Positions 21,774 through 30,791 are shown, numbered from the stretch's first letter. The stretch: 31,063 nucleotides of DNA from Vibrio sp. UBA2441 (GCA_002342685.1 DDQN01000043.1:23265-54327); one strand, 5' to 3'. Numbers and translations: made by a program. Notes: generated by a model not told the origin, from the letters alone.

Positions 21774-22493
21774 ATGGCTACTCCACATATTAACGCTGAA
21801 ATGGGCGCTTTTGCTGACGTTGTATTGATGCCAGGTGACCCGCTACGCGCTAAGTATATTGCTGAAACATTTCTTGATGACGTAGTTCAGGTTTGTGATG
21901 TGCGAAATATGTTTGGTTACACTGGTACATACAAAGGTCGTAAGATCTCTGTAATGGGCCATGGTATGGGTATTCCTTCATGTTCTATCTACGTGACTGA
22001 ACTGATTAAAGACTTTGGTGTTAAGAAGATCATTCGTGTAGGTAGCTGTGGCGCTGTAAGCGAAGACATTAAAGTACGTGATGTGGTTATTGGTATGGGT
22101 GCAAGTACTGACTCTAAAGTAAACCGTATTCGCTTTAAAGGTCATGATTTTGCTGCTATCGCTGATTATAAAATGGTGAAAGCCGCTGAAGAAGCCGCTA
22201 AAGCACGTGGCATTGACGTTAAAGTAGGTAACCTATTCTCAGCTGAATTATTCTACACGCCAGATCCTGACATGTTCGATGTAATGGACAAATACGGCAT
22301 CGTTGGTGTTGAAATGGAAGCTGCTGGTATCTACGGTGTTGCTGCTGAGTACGGTGCTAAAGCATTGGCTATCTGTACTGTTTCTGACCACATTAAAACA
22401 GGTGAGCAAACTACATCAGAAGAGCGTGCAACCACCTTTAATGAAATGATGGAAATCGCATTGGATTCTGTTCTACTTGGTGATGAAGATTAA
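21774..22493 (+). CDS. deoD: Purine nucleoside phosphorylase DeoD
   Basis: DeoD is the hexameric PNP that phosphorolyses purine (deoxy)nucleosides to base plus (deoxy)ribose-1-phosphate. The 239-aa product has the E. coli length. Motifs: MPGDPLRAKYIAE (phosphate binding), GHGMGIPSCSIY, RVGSCGAV, VEMEAAGIYGVAAE (nucleoside site) and CTVSDHI, with the catalytic aspartate. The ribosome site is AAAGGA. Last of the deo genes; products of both importers in this window feed into it. Confidence 0.97.
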   Translation: MATPHINAEMGAFADVVLMPGDPLRAKYIAETFLDDVVQVCDVRNMFGYTGTYKGRKISVMGHGMGIPSCSIYVTELIKDFGVKKIIRVGSCGAVSEDIKVRDVVIGMGASTDSKVNRIRFKGHDFAAIADYKMVKAAEEAAKARGIDVKVGNLFSAELFYTPDPDMFDVMDKYGIVGVEMEAAGIYGVAAEYGAKALAICTVSDHIKTGEQTTSEERATTFNEMMEIALDSVLLGDED

Positions 22494-22551
22494 TTCTTTG
22501 TAGGATTTTTCCTGATAGTTGAGCGATAGGTTCGTTCAACATACCTTGAAC

Positions 22552-22580
22552 AAAAAGCCTTGGGTATTCCAAGGCTTTTT
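22552..22580. terminator. Bidirectional terminator between deoD and ytjB
   Basis: AAAAAGCCTTGG / CCAAGGCTTTTT with a 5-base loop; A run on one side, T run on the other. It ends the deo operon and, read leftwards, ytjB, whose stop is 3 bases away. Confidence 0.95.
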
Positions 22581-22582
22581 AA

Positions 22583-23188
22583 TTATTTAGCTTTTTTTAA
22601 CAGCAAGTTCTCGCCACGTATTTTAGGTTTTCTTCTTAGAATAAGGGTAATGAGAACGCCACTGATGAAGCTCATTACAATCATTAAATACATATAACGA
22701 TCACTTTTTCTATAGTGATGATCGGATACTGCTGTCACCATCCCTTTTTCAAACGTAATTCGAACATAGCCAATCATGTTGTCGGCATTAAAAACGGGTT
22801 GTACTAACTGTAATCGACCGATGCTGGCGGTTTCCAGCGGCGTGTCTAGCCCTAAGATTTCTCTTGCTGTTTTTGCATTCGCGCTGGAGGCGAGTTTTAC
22901 ACCTTCAGAATCGTAAATAGTGGCATCAAATACTAAGCGTTCTTTTGCGAGTTGATCTGTTAGCTTTAGCAGTCTTTCCTGATCGTTACTTGCGATCATA
23001 TCGCTTGCAGAAAGTGCGGCTTGTGAAACAAGTACTTTCGTTAAAGTCTCAAGCTGATTTGACTGGATTTTTTCATTGCCTTTACTGATAAAAACGCTGT
23101 TTTGTGCGGTATACACAAATATAAGCACCAGAAGGATAATGGCGATCCCTTTTAAAAATAGGCGAAGAGGAAATAGAGAAGATTTCAT
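22583..23188 (-). CDS. ytjB: YtjB/Smp-family membrane protein
   Basis: A 201-aa inner-membrane protein with an N-terminal helix (about 10-30), a roughly 130-residue periplasmic part and a second helix (about 164-184) followed by a basic cytoplasmic tail. It fits the SMP/YtjB family, once labelled a haemolysin-like virulence factor without good evidence. It is found divergent from serB in E. coli too, which supports the call. Function is not established. The divergent gap of about 110 bases to serB must hold both promoters, but I cannot define clear boxes. Confidence 0.85.
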   Translation of the reverse strand: MKSSLFPLRLFLKGIAIILLVLIFVYTAQNSVFISKGNEKIQSNQLETLTKVLVSQAALSASDMIASNDQERLLKLTDQLAKERLVFDATIYDSEGVKLASSANAKTAREILGLDTPLETASIGRLQLVQPVFNADNMIGYVRITFEKGMVTAVSDHHYRKSDRYMYLMIVMSFISGVLITLILRRKPKIRGENLLLKKAK

Positions 23189-23301
23189 AATTTTTCGTAA
23201 TTCAGGGCTCTTTTTTTTGCTTTAGATATATTGGCGCTTGCCTTTTTAAATTGCAATAGGGTAACGTGCTATGAATTGTAAAATTGATAGGCACGGACGC
23301 A

Positions 23302-24267
23302 GTGAATACACTTGAGATACAAAAACCGACAACACTTTTAGAGTCATTTCCCGAAAAACGTATTTTCTCCTCAGATGAATTTAACTCATTAGAAGAAGAT
23401 ACTTCAGCTTGGGTTGTTTTTTCAAACACTTTGACAGAGAAACAGTTTGATGAAATAGACGAGCATACGGGTACATATAATACAATTAGAGAACTATGGA
23501 AGGTTGGTCATTATGATGTTGCTCTTATGTCAGGAGCGCTCACACAGCAGCATGAAGAGATATTGCAGAAATTAAGCATAGATTATGCGTTATTGGCAGA
23601 TGTACCAGACCTGTCCGTGCCCGGTCTTATTGTTTTTGATATGGACTCTACGGCTATTCAAATAGAGTGCATTGATGAAATAGCTAAGCTGGCGGGCGTC
23701 GGAGAACTGGTTTCTGAAGTGACAGAAAGAGCAATGCAGGGAGAGCTGGACTTTGAACAGAGCCTGCGTCAAAGAGTATCCGCGCTTAAAGAGGCCGATG
23801 AAGACATATTGGAGAAAGTCCGTTCTGATTTACCGCTCATGCCAGATCTGGAATTGCTGATTGCAGCCTTAAAGCAGTACGGTTGGAAAACGGCCATCGC
23901 TTCTGGTGGCTTTACTTATTTTTCTGACTATTTGAGAGACAAACTAGCACTGGATCATGCTCAATCAAATGTATTAGAAATTGTCGATGGTAAATTAACC
24001 GGTGAAGTACTTGGTGATGTTGTTAGTGCGCAGACTAAAGCGGACATTTTACACAAGCTGGCTCTTCAATACGGTATTAACATAGAGAATACCGTTGCGG
24101 TGGGCGATGGTGCTAACGACTTAATTATGATGGGAGCCGCGGGATTAGGTATCGCCTACCATGCTAAGCCGAAAGTTGAGCAACAAGCTCAGACTTCTAT
24201 CCGTTACTCTGGATTAGGTGGGGTATTGTGCATACTATCAGCACAGGTGGTGATTAATAAAAGGTGA
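23302..24267 (+). CDS. serB: Phosphoserine phosphatase
   Basis: SerB removes phosphate from L-phosphoserine, the final step of serine synthesis. HAD-superfamily motifs: FDMDSTAIQ (nucleophile D113 and general acid D115), ASGGF (motif II) and GDGANDLIMM (motif III/IV), with TERAMQGELDFEQSLRQRV between. About 100 N-terminal residues form the regulatory-type domain. The best start is a GTG (MNTLEIQ, 321 aa) with GGA 5 bases upstream; a TTG 18 bases earlier is possible. Its stop codon TGA lies inside the first unit of a heptamer array. Confidence 0.94.
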   Translation: MNTLEIQKPTTLLESFPEKRIFSSDEFNSLEEDTSAWVVFSNTLTEKQFDEIDEHTGTYNTIRELWKVGHYDVALMSGALTQQHEEILQKLSIDYALLADVPDLSVPGLIVFDMDSTAIQIECIDEIAKLAGVGELVSEVTERAMQGELDFEQSLRQRVSALKEADEDILEKVRSDLPLMPDLELLIAALKQYGWKTAIASGGFTYFSDYLRDKLALDHAQSNVLEIVDGKLTGEVLGDVVSAQTKADILHKLALQYGINIENTVAVGDGANDLIMMGAAGLGIAYHAKPKVEQQAQTSIRYSGLGGVLCILSAQVVINKR

Positions 24268-24311
24268 TAGGCTAAGGGTGATAGGTGATGGGTGATGGGT
24301 GATAGGTGATA
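24263..24311 (+). repeat. Heptamer array GGTGATR after serB
   Basis: Seven 7-base units in perfect phase: GGTGATA or GGTGATG in six, GGCTAAG in one. The serB stop codon is part of unit 1. The 51 bases between this array and the next (24312-24362) are not repeated, apart from one decayed CCCATAACC. Confidence 0.95.
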
Positions 24312-24362
24312 TGACCCATAACCTTTTATTAGATTCCGGAATATTAGGTTTAGGTTTTCCCG

Positions 24363-24433
24363 CCTGTAGCCTGTAGCCCACAACCCACAACCCACAACCC
24401 ACAACCCGGTAACCCGTAACCGATCACCCATTA
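24363..24433 (-). repeat. Heptamer array (GGGTTGT on the minus strand) after plzC
   Basis: On the plus strand: two CCTGTAG, four CCCACAA, then CCCGGTAA, CCCGTAA and two decayed units. On the minus strand, which is the sense strand after plzC, six GGG runs are spaced by 4-5 bases (24377-24415). It is in inverted orientation to the serB-side array. Confidence 0.95.
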
Positions 24434-24444
24434 ATCCTATTAAC

Positions 24445-26793
24445 CTACGTCAATTCCAGCCGTATCAGAACCTCTTCGGTTATATCAATAATCTCACCAA
24501 AACCAAGAATAGAAGAGAACTCTTTTTCTAGTGATTTTGCATGGTGGAAAGTCGTTGCTGCAAGTTCGCTTAATTTAGTGCTTAAAATTTTTGTTACATT
24601 GCTTTGAACCGGAATTCCAGAGATGCGTAACGAAAAGAACTCCCCCAGTTGTCTTGATTTTTTTATGAATCGAATTCGCTCTTGCAGGTTGGCAAATTCA
24701 TTCTCAAGTTTTGTATGTACGGCTTCTACTTCACCAAACTGATTTTTTATTATCGCGATGTAAATATCGTTATAGGTTACTTTTGAGTGGATCGTAGGCC
24801 TTAGGGGATCTTTTAAAAGGCGAGCACTGCGTTTTTTAAATATCGGTTCTAAAGATAATAGATTTTTTTGCCCTAATGTCTGAAAGACTTTTAGGTGGGA
24901 TGACAGTGGATAATTCACTCCAATGGCGATCGGCTGAAGTATCTGATTTACTTTGGAGACATAAAATGGCGTGCTGACAAGTCGAGTTAATATTGCCTCA
25001 TAGGTAATATCTAACATTTCTGTTGTGGGCAGTATCTCTTCGACCGTATGTAATTTGTCTTGATTATGAGAGATAAGCTTTTTCAAAAAATTGGCCGTTC
25101 TGGTGGTTTTACTACTATCTTCCACCGAAAGCTGGATATTCCTGCCATCAGGACTGATACGTATAACTTCATAAGGAACGTTGGTTAACGGTGCTGACGA
25201 ATCATAAAGTTGAAGCTCTTTAAAGCTCACTTTAGCCAAGTCACCTACTTTGGTTTTTATCGGTTGGGGCAAGCTGACTAATAAACCTTGTGAGGAAAAA
25301 TTAATGGTTATGCCACCCACGGTAGGGAGGTTGTTGATAGTAAGATCTATGGGCGTTTTAAACAAAAAACGAGGTTCTTTTCGGCGGGTCTTTGTATCAA
25401 AATAGATACCTTTTAGTTCACCTTCTACCTGACGATCCTGTCGAAATTTGTTGAGGACACTGGTATTGATATCTGGCTTTTCTGTCAGTTGATAGTCACG
25501 GCGCGAAGTAACATTCGATATCTCTTGTAAAATGCCCACGTGAGTAAGCATATTTTCATCTAGATCGATGGATGGCTCTGCATGAGCAAAGCGAGCTCTC
25601 TCTTCGTAATTGAGCTCATACATATGAATTCGGAATACTTTCCAGCTTTCTCTGCGTGCACCAGTATGCCAAAACAACTGCCTTTCTTTGCGACTGGCTT
25701 CGGGCAGCATCATTGAATAGTGTAGCGTTTTATCTTGGTGAGTATGCGTGAAGGCATAAATGACATTGCTGGAGTTTTTTACCCCAGACTTTGCCAGTTC
25801 AGACATGCGTGACGGACTGAACAAAGACCCTAAAGCCTGCTGAAAACGCTCGTCATGCCAATAGTTCCAAATTTCTTGATTATGGTCATTTAGAAGCGCG
25901 TATTTAAGTTTACCATGACTAAAAAGCAAAGGCAGATTGGGCGTATGTTTTATATAGGTATGTTCATAACCATGGGTACGTGCTTGTAGCACTTTGTCCT
26001 GATTATCATGATTGGCTTTTTTGCTTGAGGTATTGAGAGATATCTCTATCGCTTTTGCTATCGAGTCTGATTCTGTTAAACGCAAAGCTCTCAACCAGCG
26101 AATACTGTCGTTTTCGTGGCATTCATCAATACCGATAACTCGATAATCTAACGGTTTCTCTAATTCGGGTAGCTCAGTCTGTATCCTAAGCTCAGAAAAG
26201 CGTGTTTTTATGATGGCTCCGAGGCTGTACTCAAAAGCACTGGGCACTTTTAACTTTACCCCTGAATGAGATAAGTCAACGCTGGTGGCATGGATCTCTT
26301 GACCGTCAGGCAGAGTTATATCTACCTGAGTCGACATTTTAAGTCTTTTTTCTTGTCGGGATAAGGTCAGGCCTAACTTTATGGGTTCGACGCCAAATGG
26401 ACTATCTGGGTCGGTTAATGTTGATACATTTTGATCTTTTTCTTTTTGGTGCATCACTCTAAAGTTATTTCGAGTGTTTACCATGGCTTCATAAACCCCT
26501 TCAGTGTAACCACCAAAGCGCTTTACTTTTTTGTGATAGGAATTGATGGCAACATCATCTAACCAGTGAGTTCGGCCTTCGAGTTTGTACTCTCTACACT
26601 CTCCCTGAACGCGTCCACGGAGGTCGATAGGTTTTGTGCAAGGCGTCATCAATCGATTTAGTTCCATCTTTGCAATGACTTTTGCCGATGGAGGGGCGTC
26701 CTGAGTTAGTTGATTTAAAACTAAATCAAAATCGGAAGCTCCATAAACTGGAATGAGCTTTTCTACTAATGAGAGTAATTCAGATTGCTGCAT
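24445..26793 (-). CDS. plzC: Double-PilZ cyclic-di-GMP receptor, PlzC-like
   Basis: A 782-aa cytoplasmic protein with two PilZ domains, each with the full c-di-GMP binding signature. PilZ 1 (about 142-250) has R146xxxR150 and D173-L-S-H-S-G178. PilZ 2 (about 465-560) has R471xxxR475 and N498-F-S-S-Q-G503. The flanking regions (1-140, 270-450, 570-782) match nothing I can name; the central one may be a degenerate, YcgR-N-like or PilZ-like fold. No membrane helix. From memory V. cholerae VC2344 (PlzC) lies next to radA and serB, which supports the name. The start has no visible Shine-Dalgarno sequence, suggesting low translation. Single gene, convergent with serB. Confidence 0.85.
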   Translation of the reverse strand: MQQSELLSLVEKLIPVYGASDFDLVLNQLTQDAPPSAKVIAKMELNRLMTPCTKPIDLRGRVQGECREYKLEGRTHWLDDVAINSYHKKVKRFGGYTEGVYEAMVNTRNNFRVMHQKEKDQNVSTLTDPDSPFGVEPIKLGLTLSRQEKRLKMSTQVDITLPDGQEIHATSVDLSHSGVKLKVPSAFEYSLGAIIKTRFSELRIQTELPELEKPLDYRVIGIDECHENDSIRWLRALRLTESDSIAKAIEISLNTSSKKANHDNQDKVLQARTHGYEHTYIKHTPNLPLLFSHGKLKYALLNDHNQEIWNYWHDERFQQALGSLFSPSRMSELAKSGVKNSSNVIYAFTHTHQDKTLHYSMMLPEASRKERQLFWHTGARRESWKVFRIHMYELNYEERARFAHAEPSIDLDENMLTHVGILQEISNVTSRRDYQLTEKPDINTSVLNKFRQDRQVEGELKGIYFDTKTRRKEPRFLFKTPIDLTINNLPTVGGITINFSSQGLLVSLPQPIKTKVGDLAKVSFKELQLYDSSAPLTNVPYEVIRISPDGRNIQLSVEDSSKTTRTANFLKKLISHNQDKLHTVEEILPTTEMLDITYEAILTRLVSTPFYVSKVNQILQPIAIGVNYPLSSHLKVFQTLGQKNLLSLEPIFKKRSARLLKDPLRPTIHSKVTYNDIYIAIIKNQFGEVEAVHTKLENEFANLQERIRFIKKSRQLGEFFSLRISGIPVQSNVTKILSTKLSELAATTFHHAKSLEKEFSSILGFGEIIDITEEVLIRLELT

Positions 26794-26935
26794 TTTTTTG
26801 GTAGTTTCTGCTAAAGTGTCATTCTCTTAAAGTAAACTATCGACCGTTTGGGCAAAAAGTTTAACGACTCATTCTATCCTCAAACGTCCTTGAGTATAAC
26901 CACTAACCATATCTAATTAATATTGTGTATATCAA

Positions 26936-26941
26936 TATAAT
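26936..26941 (+). promoter_or_regulatory. Possible radA promoter -10
   Basis: TATAAT 22 bases before the radA ATG, overlapping the end of an inverted repeat ATATTG-N7-CAATAT (26920-26938). No good -35. RNA would start near 26948, just ahead of the GAGGAAG ribosome site. Confidence 0.4.
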
Positions 26942-26963
26942 TATAAGTTTTTATTGAGGAAGT

Positions 26964-28343
26964 ATGGCAAAAGTAAAACGAGCCTATGTATGTAATGACT
27001 GTGGTGCTGACTTTCCTCGCTGGCAGGGGCAGTGCAATGCTTGCGGTGCATGGAATACGATCACTGAAGTTCGTTTAGCGGCTTCCCCGCAGGTCGCAAG
27101 AAACGAAAGACTTTCAGGTTATGCTGGCTCAGTTTCAGAATCAGCGGTTCAGGTTCTCTCTGAAATAAACCTGCAAGAAGTTCCTCGCTTTAGCAGTGGT
27201 TTTAAAGAGTTGGATCGCGTATTAGGTGGAGGGGTAGTTCCCGGCGCGGCTATTTTGATTGGTGGCAATCCCGGAGCAGGTAAGTCGACGCTATTGTTGC
27301 AGACGATGTGTTTATTGTCTGCTCATATGCCCACGTTATACGTTACTGGTGAGGAGTCTCTACAGCAGGTGGCGATGCGAGCGTCCCGACTTGGTTTGCC
27401 TAAAGAGCATTTGAAAATGCTGTCTGAAACCAATGTAGATAAAATTTGTCAGGTAGCTGAAAAAGAGCAGCCCAGAATCATGGTTATTGATTCTATTCAG
27501 GTGATGCATGTCGCTGATGTTCAGTCTTCTCCGGGTAGTGTTTCGCAGGTGAGAGAGTCTGCGACGACGTTAACTCGATATGCGAAGCAAAATAATGTCG
27601 CCGTGTTTATTGTTGGTCACGTAACTAAGGATGGCACTCTGGCTGGCCCTAAGGTATTAGAGCATATTATTGACTGCTCAGTACTTTTGGATGGCGGTAA
27701 TGATAGCCGTTTCCGTACGCTTCGTAGCCATAAGAACCGTTTTGGCGCTGTGAATGAACTGGGTGTTTTTGCTATGACAGGGCAGGGCCTGAAAGAAGTG
27801 AGTAATCCTTCTGCTATTTTCCTCTCACGAGGCGAAGAAGAGACATCTGGAAGCTCTGTTATGGTGGTATGGGAAGGTACCCGCCCTCTACTAGTAGAGA
27901 TACAAGCGTTAGTGGATTATTCGCAATTGGCAAACCCGAGACGGGTTGCGGTTGGGCTTGAGCAAAATCGGCTTTCTCTATTGCTTGCCGTATTGCATAA
28001 GCATGGTGGTTTGCAAATGGCAGATCAAGACGTCTTTGTTAATGTGGTCGGCGGTGTAAAAGTGACGGAAACGAGTGCTGATTTGGCGTTATTGATGGCA
28101 TTATTATCCAGTTTTAAAGACAGGCCTTTACCTAAAGATGTGGTTGTTTTTGGTGAGGTTGGTTTAGCTGGTGAAATTCGTCCGGTTCCTAGTGGCCAGG
28201 AACGTCTAATGGAGGCGTTTAAACACGGCTTTAAGAAGGCGATTGTTCCGGCTGCCAACTTACCAAAGGGTGGAATTGCAGGTATGCAGGTTCATGGTGT
28301 GAAAAAATTGTCTGAAGCTATAGAGGCCTTTGATGAATTATAA
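26964..28343 (+). CDS. radA: DNA repair protein RadA (Sms)
   Basis: RadA is a RecA-like hexameric ATPase that extends branch migration of recombination intermediates. The 459-aa product has the expected order: a four-cysteine zinc finger (C10, C13, C24, C27), Walker A GNPGAGKS (101-108 region), the RadA-specific KNRFG motif (in SHKNRFGAVNELG), and a Lon-protease-like C-terminal domain (GGVKVTETSADLALLMALLSS). Length is as in E. coli (460). It lies downstream of serB as in E. coli, here with the PilZ gene in between on the other strand. Confidence 0.97.
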   Translation: MAKVKRAYVCNDCGADFPRWQGQCNACGAWNTITEVRLAASPQVARNERLSGYAGSVSESAVQVLSEINLQEVPRFSSGFKELDRVLGGGVVPGAAILIGGNPGAGKSTLLLQTMCLLSAHMPTLYVTGEESLQQVAMRASRLGLPKEHLKMLSETNVDKICQVAEKEQPRIMVIDSIQVMHVADVQSSPGSVSQVRESATTLTRYAKQNNVAVFIVGHVTKDGTLAGPKVLEHIIDCSVLLDGGNDSRFRTLRSHKNRFGAVNELGVFAMTGQGLKEVSNPSAIFLSRGEEETSGSSVMVVWEGTRPLLVEIQALVDYSQLANPRRVAVGLEQNRLSLLLAVLHKHGGLQMADQDVFVNVVGGVKVTETSADLALLMALLSSFKDRPLPKDVVVFGEVGLAGEIRPVPSGQERLMEAFKHGFKKAIVPAANLPKGGIAGMQVHGVKKLSEAIEAFDEL

Positions 28344-28391
28344 TTGCTTATAATTTAGGGTGTTATAGTGGGAAATGGCGATTGTACGCAA

Positions 28392-28412
28392 CACTTCCTG
28401 TGACCGGAAGTG
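28392..28412 (+). terminator. Hairpin after radA, weak terminator candidate
   Basis: CACTTCC / GGAAGTG with a 7-base loop, about 50 bases after the radA stop. The T run (gattttttat) begins only some 12 bases after the stem, so intrinsic termination would be inefficient. Confidence 0.5.
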
Positions 28413-28529
28413 AACATTTGGTGATTTTTTATCTCAATTATCAATATTTACTTACTACAATTACAGCTGCGTGGTAGGATAAAAAACTTTTTTTAACACA
28501 CATATGCACGTTAAGGTATCAGTCCTGTC

Positions 28530-28550
28530 GGATTGTGGTATACTCTGCGC
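28530..28550 (+). promoter_or_regulatory. fusA2 promoter with GC-rich discriminator
   Basis: Extended -10 TGGTATACT (TATACT at 28539-28544) is followed by CTGCGCGC. A GC-rich discriminator right after the -10 is typical of growth-rate and ppGpp-controlled promoters of the translation apparatus. The -35 is poor. Confidence 0.55.
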
Positions 28551-28582
28551 GCATTTTTATACCTTATTAACAGAGTAAGACA

Positions 28583-30667
28583 ATGACTGACTTATCAAAA
28601 TACAGAAACATTGGTATTTTCGCGCACGTTGATGCGGGTAAAACTACTACAACTGAACGTATCCTTAAACTTACTGGTCAAATTCATAAAACTGGTGAAG
28701 TTCATGATGGAGAATCTACAACTGACTTCATGGATCAGGAAGCAGAACGTGGTATTACCATTCAGTCAGCTGCCGTAAGCTGTTTCTGGAATGACCACCG
28801 TTTAAACGTTATCGATACTCCTGGACACGTTGACTTCACTGTAGAAGTATATCGTTCTCTGAAAGTACTTGATGGCGGTATCGGCGTATTCTGTGGTTCT
28901 GGTGGTGTTGAGCCTCAGTCAGAAACAAACTGGCGTTATGCGAACGAATCAGAAGTATCTCGTCTGATCTTCGTAAACAAACTAGACCGCATGGGTGCTG
29001 ATTTCTTTAACGTTGTTGGCCAAGTTAAGAAAGTTCTGGGTGCTACTCCTCTAGTTATGGTTCTGCCTATCGGCCGCGAAGATGACTTCGTTGGTGTTGT
29101 AGACCTTCTTAGCCGTAAAGCTTACGTTTGGGATGATACTGGTCTTCCTGAAAACTACGAAATCCTAGATGTTCCAGCTGACATGGTTGACGACGTTGAA
29201 ACATACCGTGAAGAGCTGATTGAAACAGCTGTTGAACAAGACGACGACCTAATGGAAGCGTACATGGAAGGTGAAGAGCCTTCTATCGAAGACCTTAAGC
29301 GTTGTATCCGTAAAGGTACTCGTGATCTAGCGTTCTTCCCTACATACTGTGGTTCTGCATTTAAAAACAAGGGCGTTCAAATTGTTCTTGACGCAGTTGT
29401 AGACTACCTACCTTCTCCAACTGAAGTTGATCCACAACCTCTAATGGATGATGAAGGCGAAGAGACTGGCGAGCACGCTATCGTTTCTGCTGATGAAACA
29501 TTTAAAGCGCTAGCATTCAAAATAATGGATGACCGTTTTGGTGCACTAACTTTCGTTCGTATTTACTCTGGTAAATTGAACAAAGGTGACACCATTCTTA
29601 ATGCCTACACAGGTAAAACTGAGCGTGTTGGCCGTATGGTTGAGATGCAAGCAGATGACCGTAACGAATTAACTAGCGCACAAGCTGGTGATATCATTGC
29701 GATCGTAGGTATGAAGAACGTGCAAACTGGTCACACTCTATGTGATCCTAAGCACCCTGTAACTCTTGAACCAATGGTATTCCCAACTCCAGTAATCTCA
29801 ATTGCTGTAGCGCCAAAAGATAAAGGCGGCTCTGAGAAAATGGGTATCGCAATTGGTAAAATGGTTGCTGAAGATCCTTCGTTCCAAGTTGAAACAGACG
29901 AAGAAACTGGCGAAACCATCCTTAAAGGTATGGGTGAACTTCACCTAGACATTAAGGTTGATATCCTTAAGCGTACTTACGGTGTTGATCTAACTGTTGG
30001 TGCTCCTCAGGTTGCTTACCGTGAAACTATTACTCAAGCAATTGAAGATAGCTACACGCATAAGAAACAGTCTGGTGGTTCTGGTCAGTTCGGTAAGATT
30101 GACTACCGTATCAAGCCTGGTGAAGCTGGTTCTGGTTTCTCATTCAAGTCTTCTGTAGTGGGCGGTAACGTTCCTAAAGAATTCTGGCCTGCAGTAGAGA
30201 AAGGCTTTGCATCTATGATGGAAAACGGTGTTCTTGCTGGATTCCCAACACTAGACGTTGAAGTTGAACTATTTGATGGTGGCTTCCACGCAGTGGATTC
30301 ATCTGCAATCGCATTTGAAATCGCAGCGAAAGGCGCATTCCGTCAATCTATGCCTAAAGCTGGTGCGCAACTTCTTGAGCCAATCATGCATGTTGACGTA
30401 TTTACTCCAGACGATCACGTTGGTGATGTTATCGGTGACCTTAACCGTCGTCGTGGCATGATCAAAGACCAACAAGCTGGTGTTACTGGCGTTCGTATTA
30501 AAGCAGACGTTCCTCTATCAGAAATGTTTGGTTATATCGGTCACTTACGTACAATTACGTCGGGCCGTGGTCAGTTCTCTATGGAGTTCTCTCATTACGC
30601 CGCTTGTCCAATGAACGTTGCTGAAGCAGTAATTGCTAAAGTTAAAGAAGAAAAAGCGAATAAATAA
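28583..30667 (+). CDS. fusA2: Elongation factor G, second copy (EF-G2)
   Basis: A complete 694-aa EF-G-type translational GTPase: P-loop AHVDAGKT (residues 14-21), switch I region ERGITIQSA, DTPGHVDFT (switch II), NKLDR, then domains II-V with the domain IV tip GGFHAVDSSAIAF. It differs from the canonical str-operon EF-G at several usually fixed places, for example CGSGGVEPQSETNWRYANES and GGNVPKEFWPAVEKGF, which is why I call it the second copy; V. cholerae also has one next to radA. It could serve translocation, ribosome recycling or stress conditions; this cannot be told here. Codon use is strongly biased to preferred codons, so it is probably well expressed. Own promoter and terminator. 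Confidence 0.93.
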   Translation: MTDLSKYRNIGIFAHVDAGKTTTTERILKLTGQIHKTGEVHDGESTTDFMDQEAERGITIQSAAVSCFWNDHRLNVIDTPGHVDFTVEVYRSLKVLDGGIGVFCGSGGVEPQSETNWRYANESEVSRLIFVNKLDRMGADFFNVVGQVKKVLGATPLVMVLPIGREDDFVGVVDLLSRKAYVWDDTGLPENYEILDVPADMVDDVETYREELIETAVEQDDDLMEAYMEGEEPSIEDLKRCIRKGTRDLAFFPTYCGSAFKNKGVQIVLDAVVDYLPSPTEVDPQPLMDDEGEETGEHAIVSADETFKALAFKIMDDRFGALTFVRIYSGKLNKGDTILNAYTGKTERVGRMVEMQADDRNELTSAQAGDIIAIVGMKNVQTGHTLCDPKHPVTLEPMVFPTPVISIAVAPKDKGGSEKMGIAIGKMVAEDPSFQVETDEETGETILKGMGELHLDIKVDILKRTYGVDLTVGAPQVAYRETITQAIEDSYTHKKQSGGSGQFGKIDYRIKPGEAGSGFSFKSSVVGGNVPKEFWPAVEKGFASMMENGVLAGFPTLDVEVELFDGGFHAVDSSAIAFEIAAKGAFRQSMPKAGAQLLEPIMHVDVFTPDDHVGDVIGDLNRRRGMIKDQQAGVTGVRIKADVPLSEMFGYIGHLRTITSGRGQFSMEFSHYAACPMNVAEAVIAKVKEEKANK

Positions 30668-30688
30668 TTCGTTTTCTCTGAAATAACT

Positions 30689-30722
30689 AAAAAACCCGTA
30701 AGTGAAAGCTTACGGGTTTTTT
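30689..30722. terminator. fusA2 terminator, bidirectional
   Basis: CCCGTAAG / CTTACGGG with a 6-base loop, six A on one side and six T on the other. It serves fusA2 and can also stop the convergent small gene. Confidence 0.95.
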
Positions 30723-30791
30723 GTTATCTGGGCCGCTAATTAGTCGTGTGGCGTTACGGTTTGAATGACCAGCCTGTGAACTAAAGCGAAA

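Noticed and set aside
24204..24431. Minus-strand frame of about 75 codons across the serB-plzC gap
   Set aside because: It runs through the heptamer arrays, so its translation is a low-complexity repeat product, and its end overlaps the serB 3' end. Such frames arise from any 7-base repeat free of stops.
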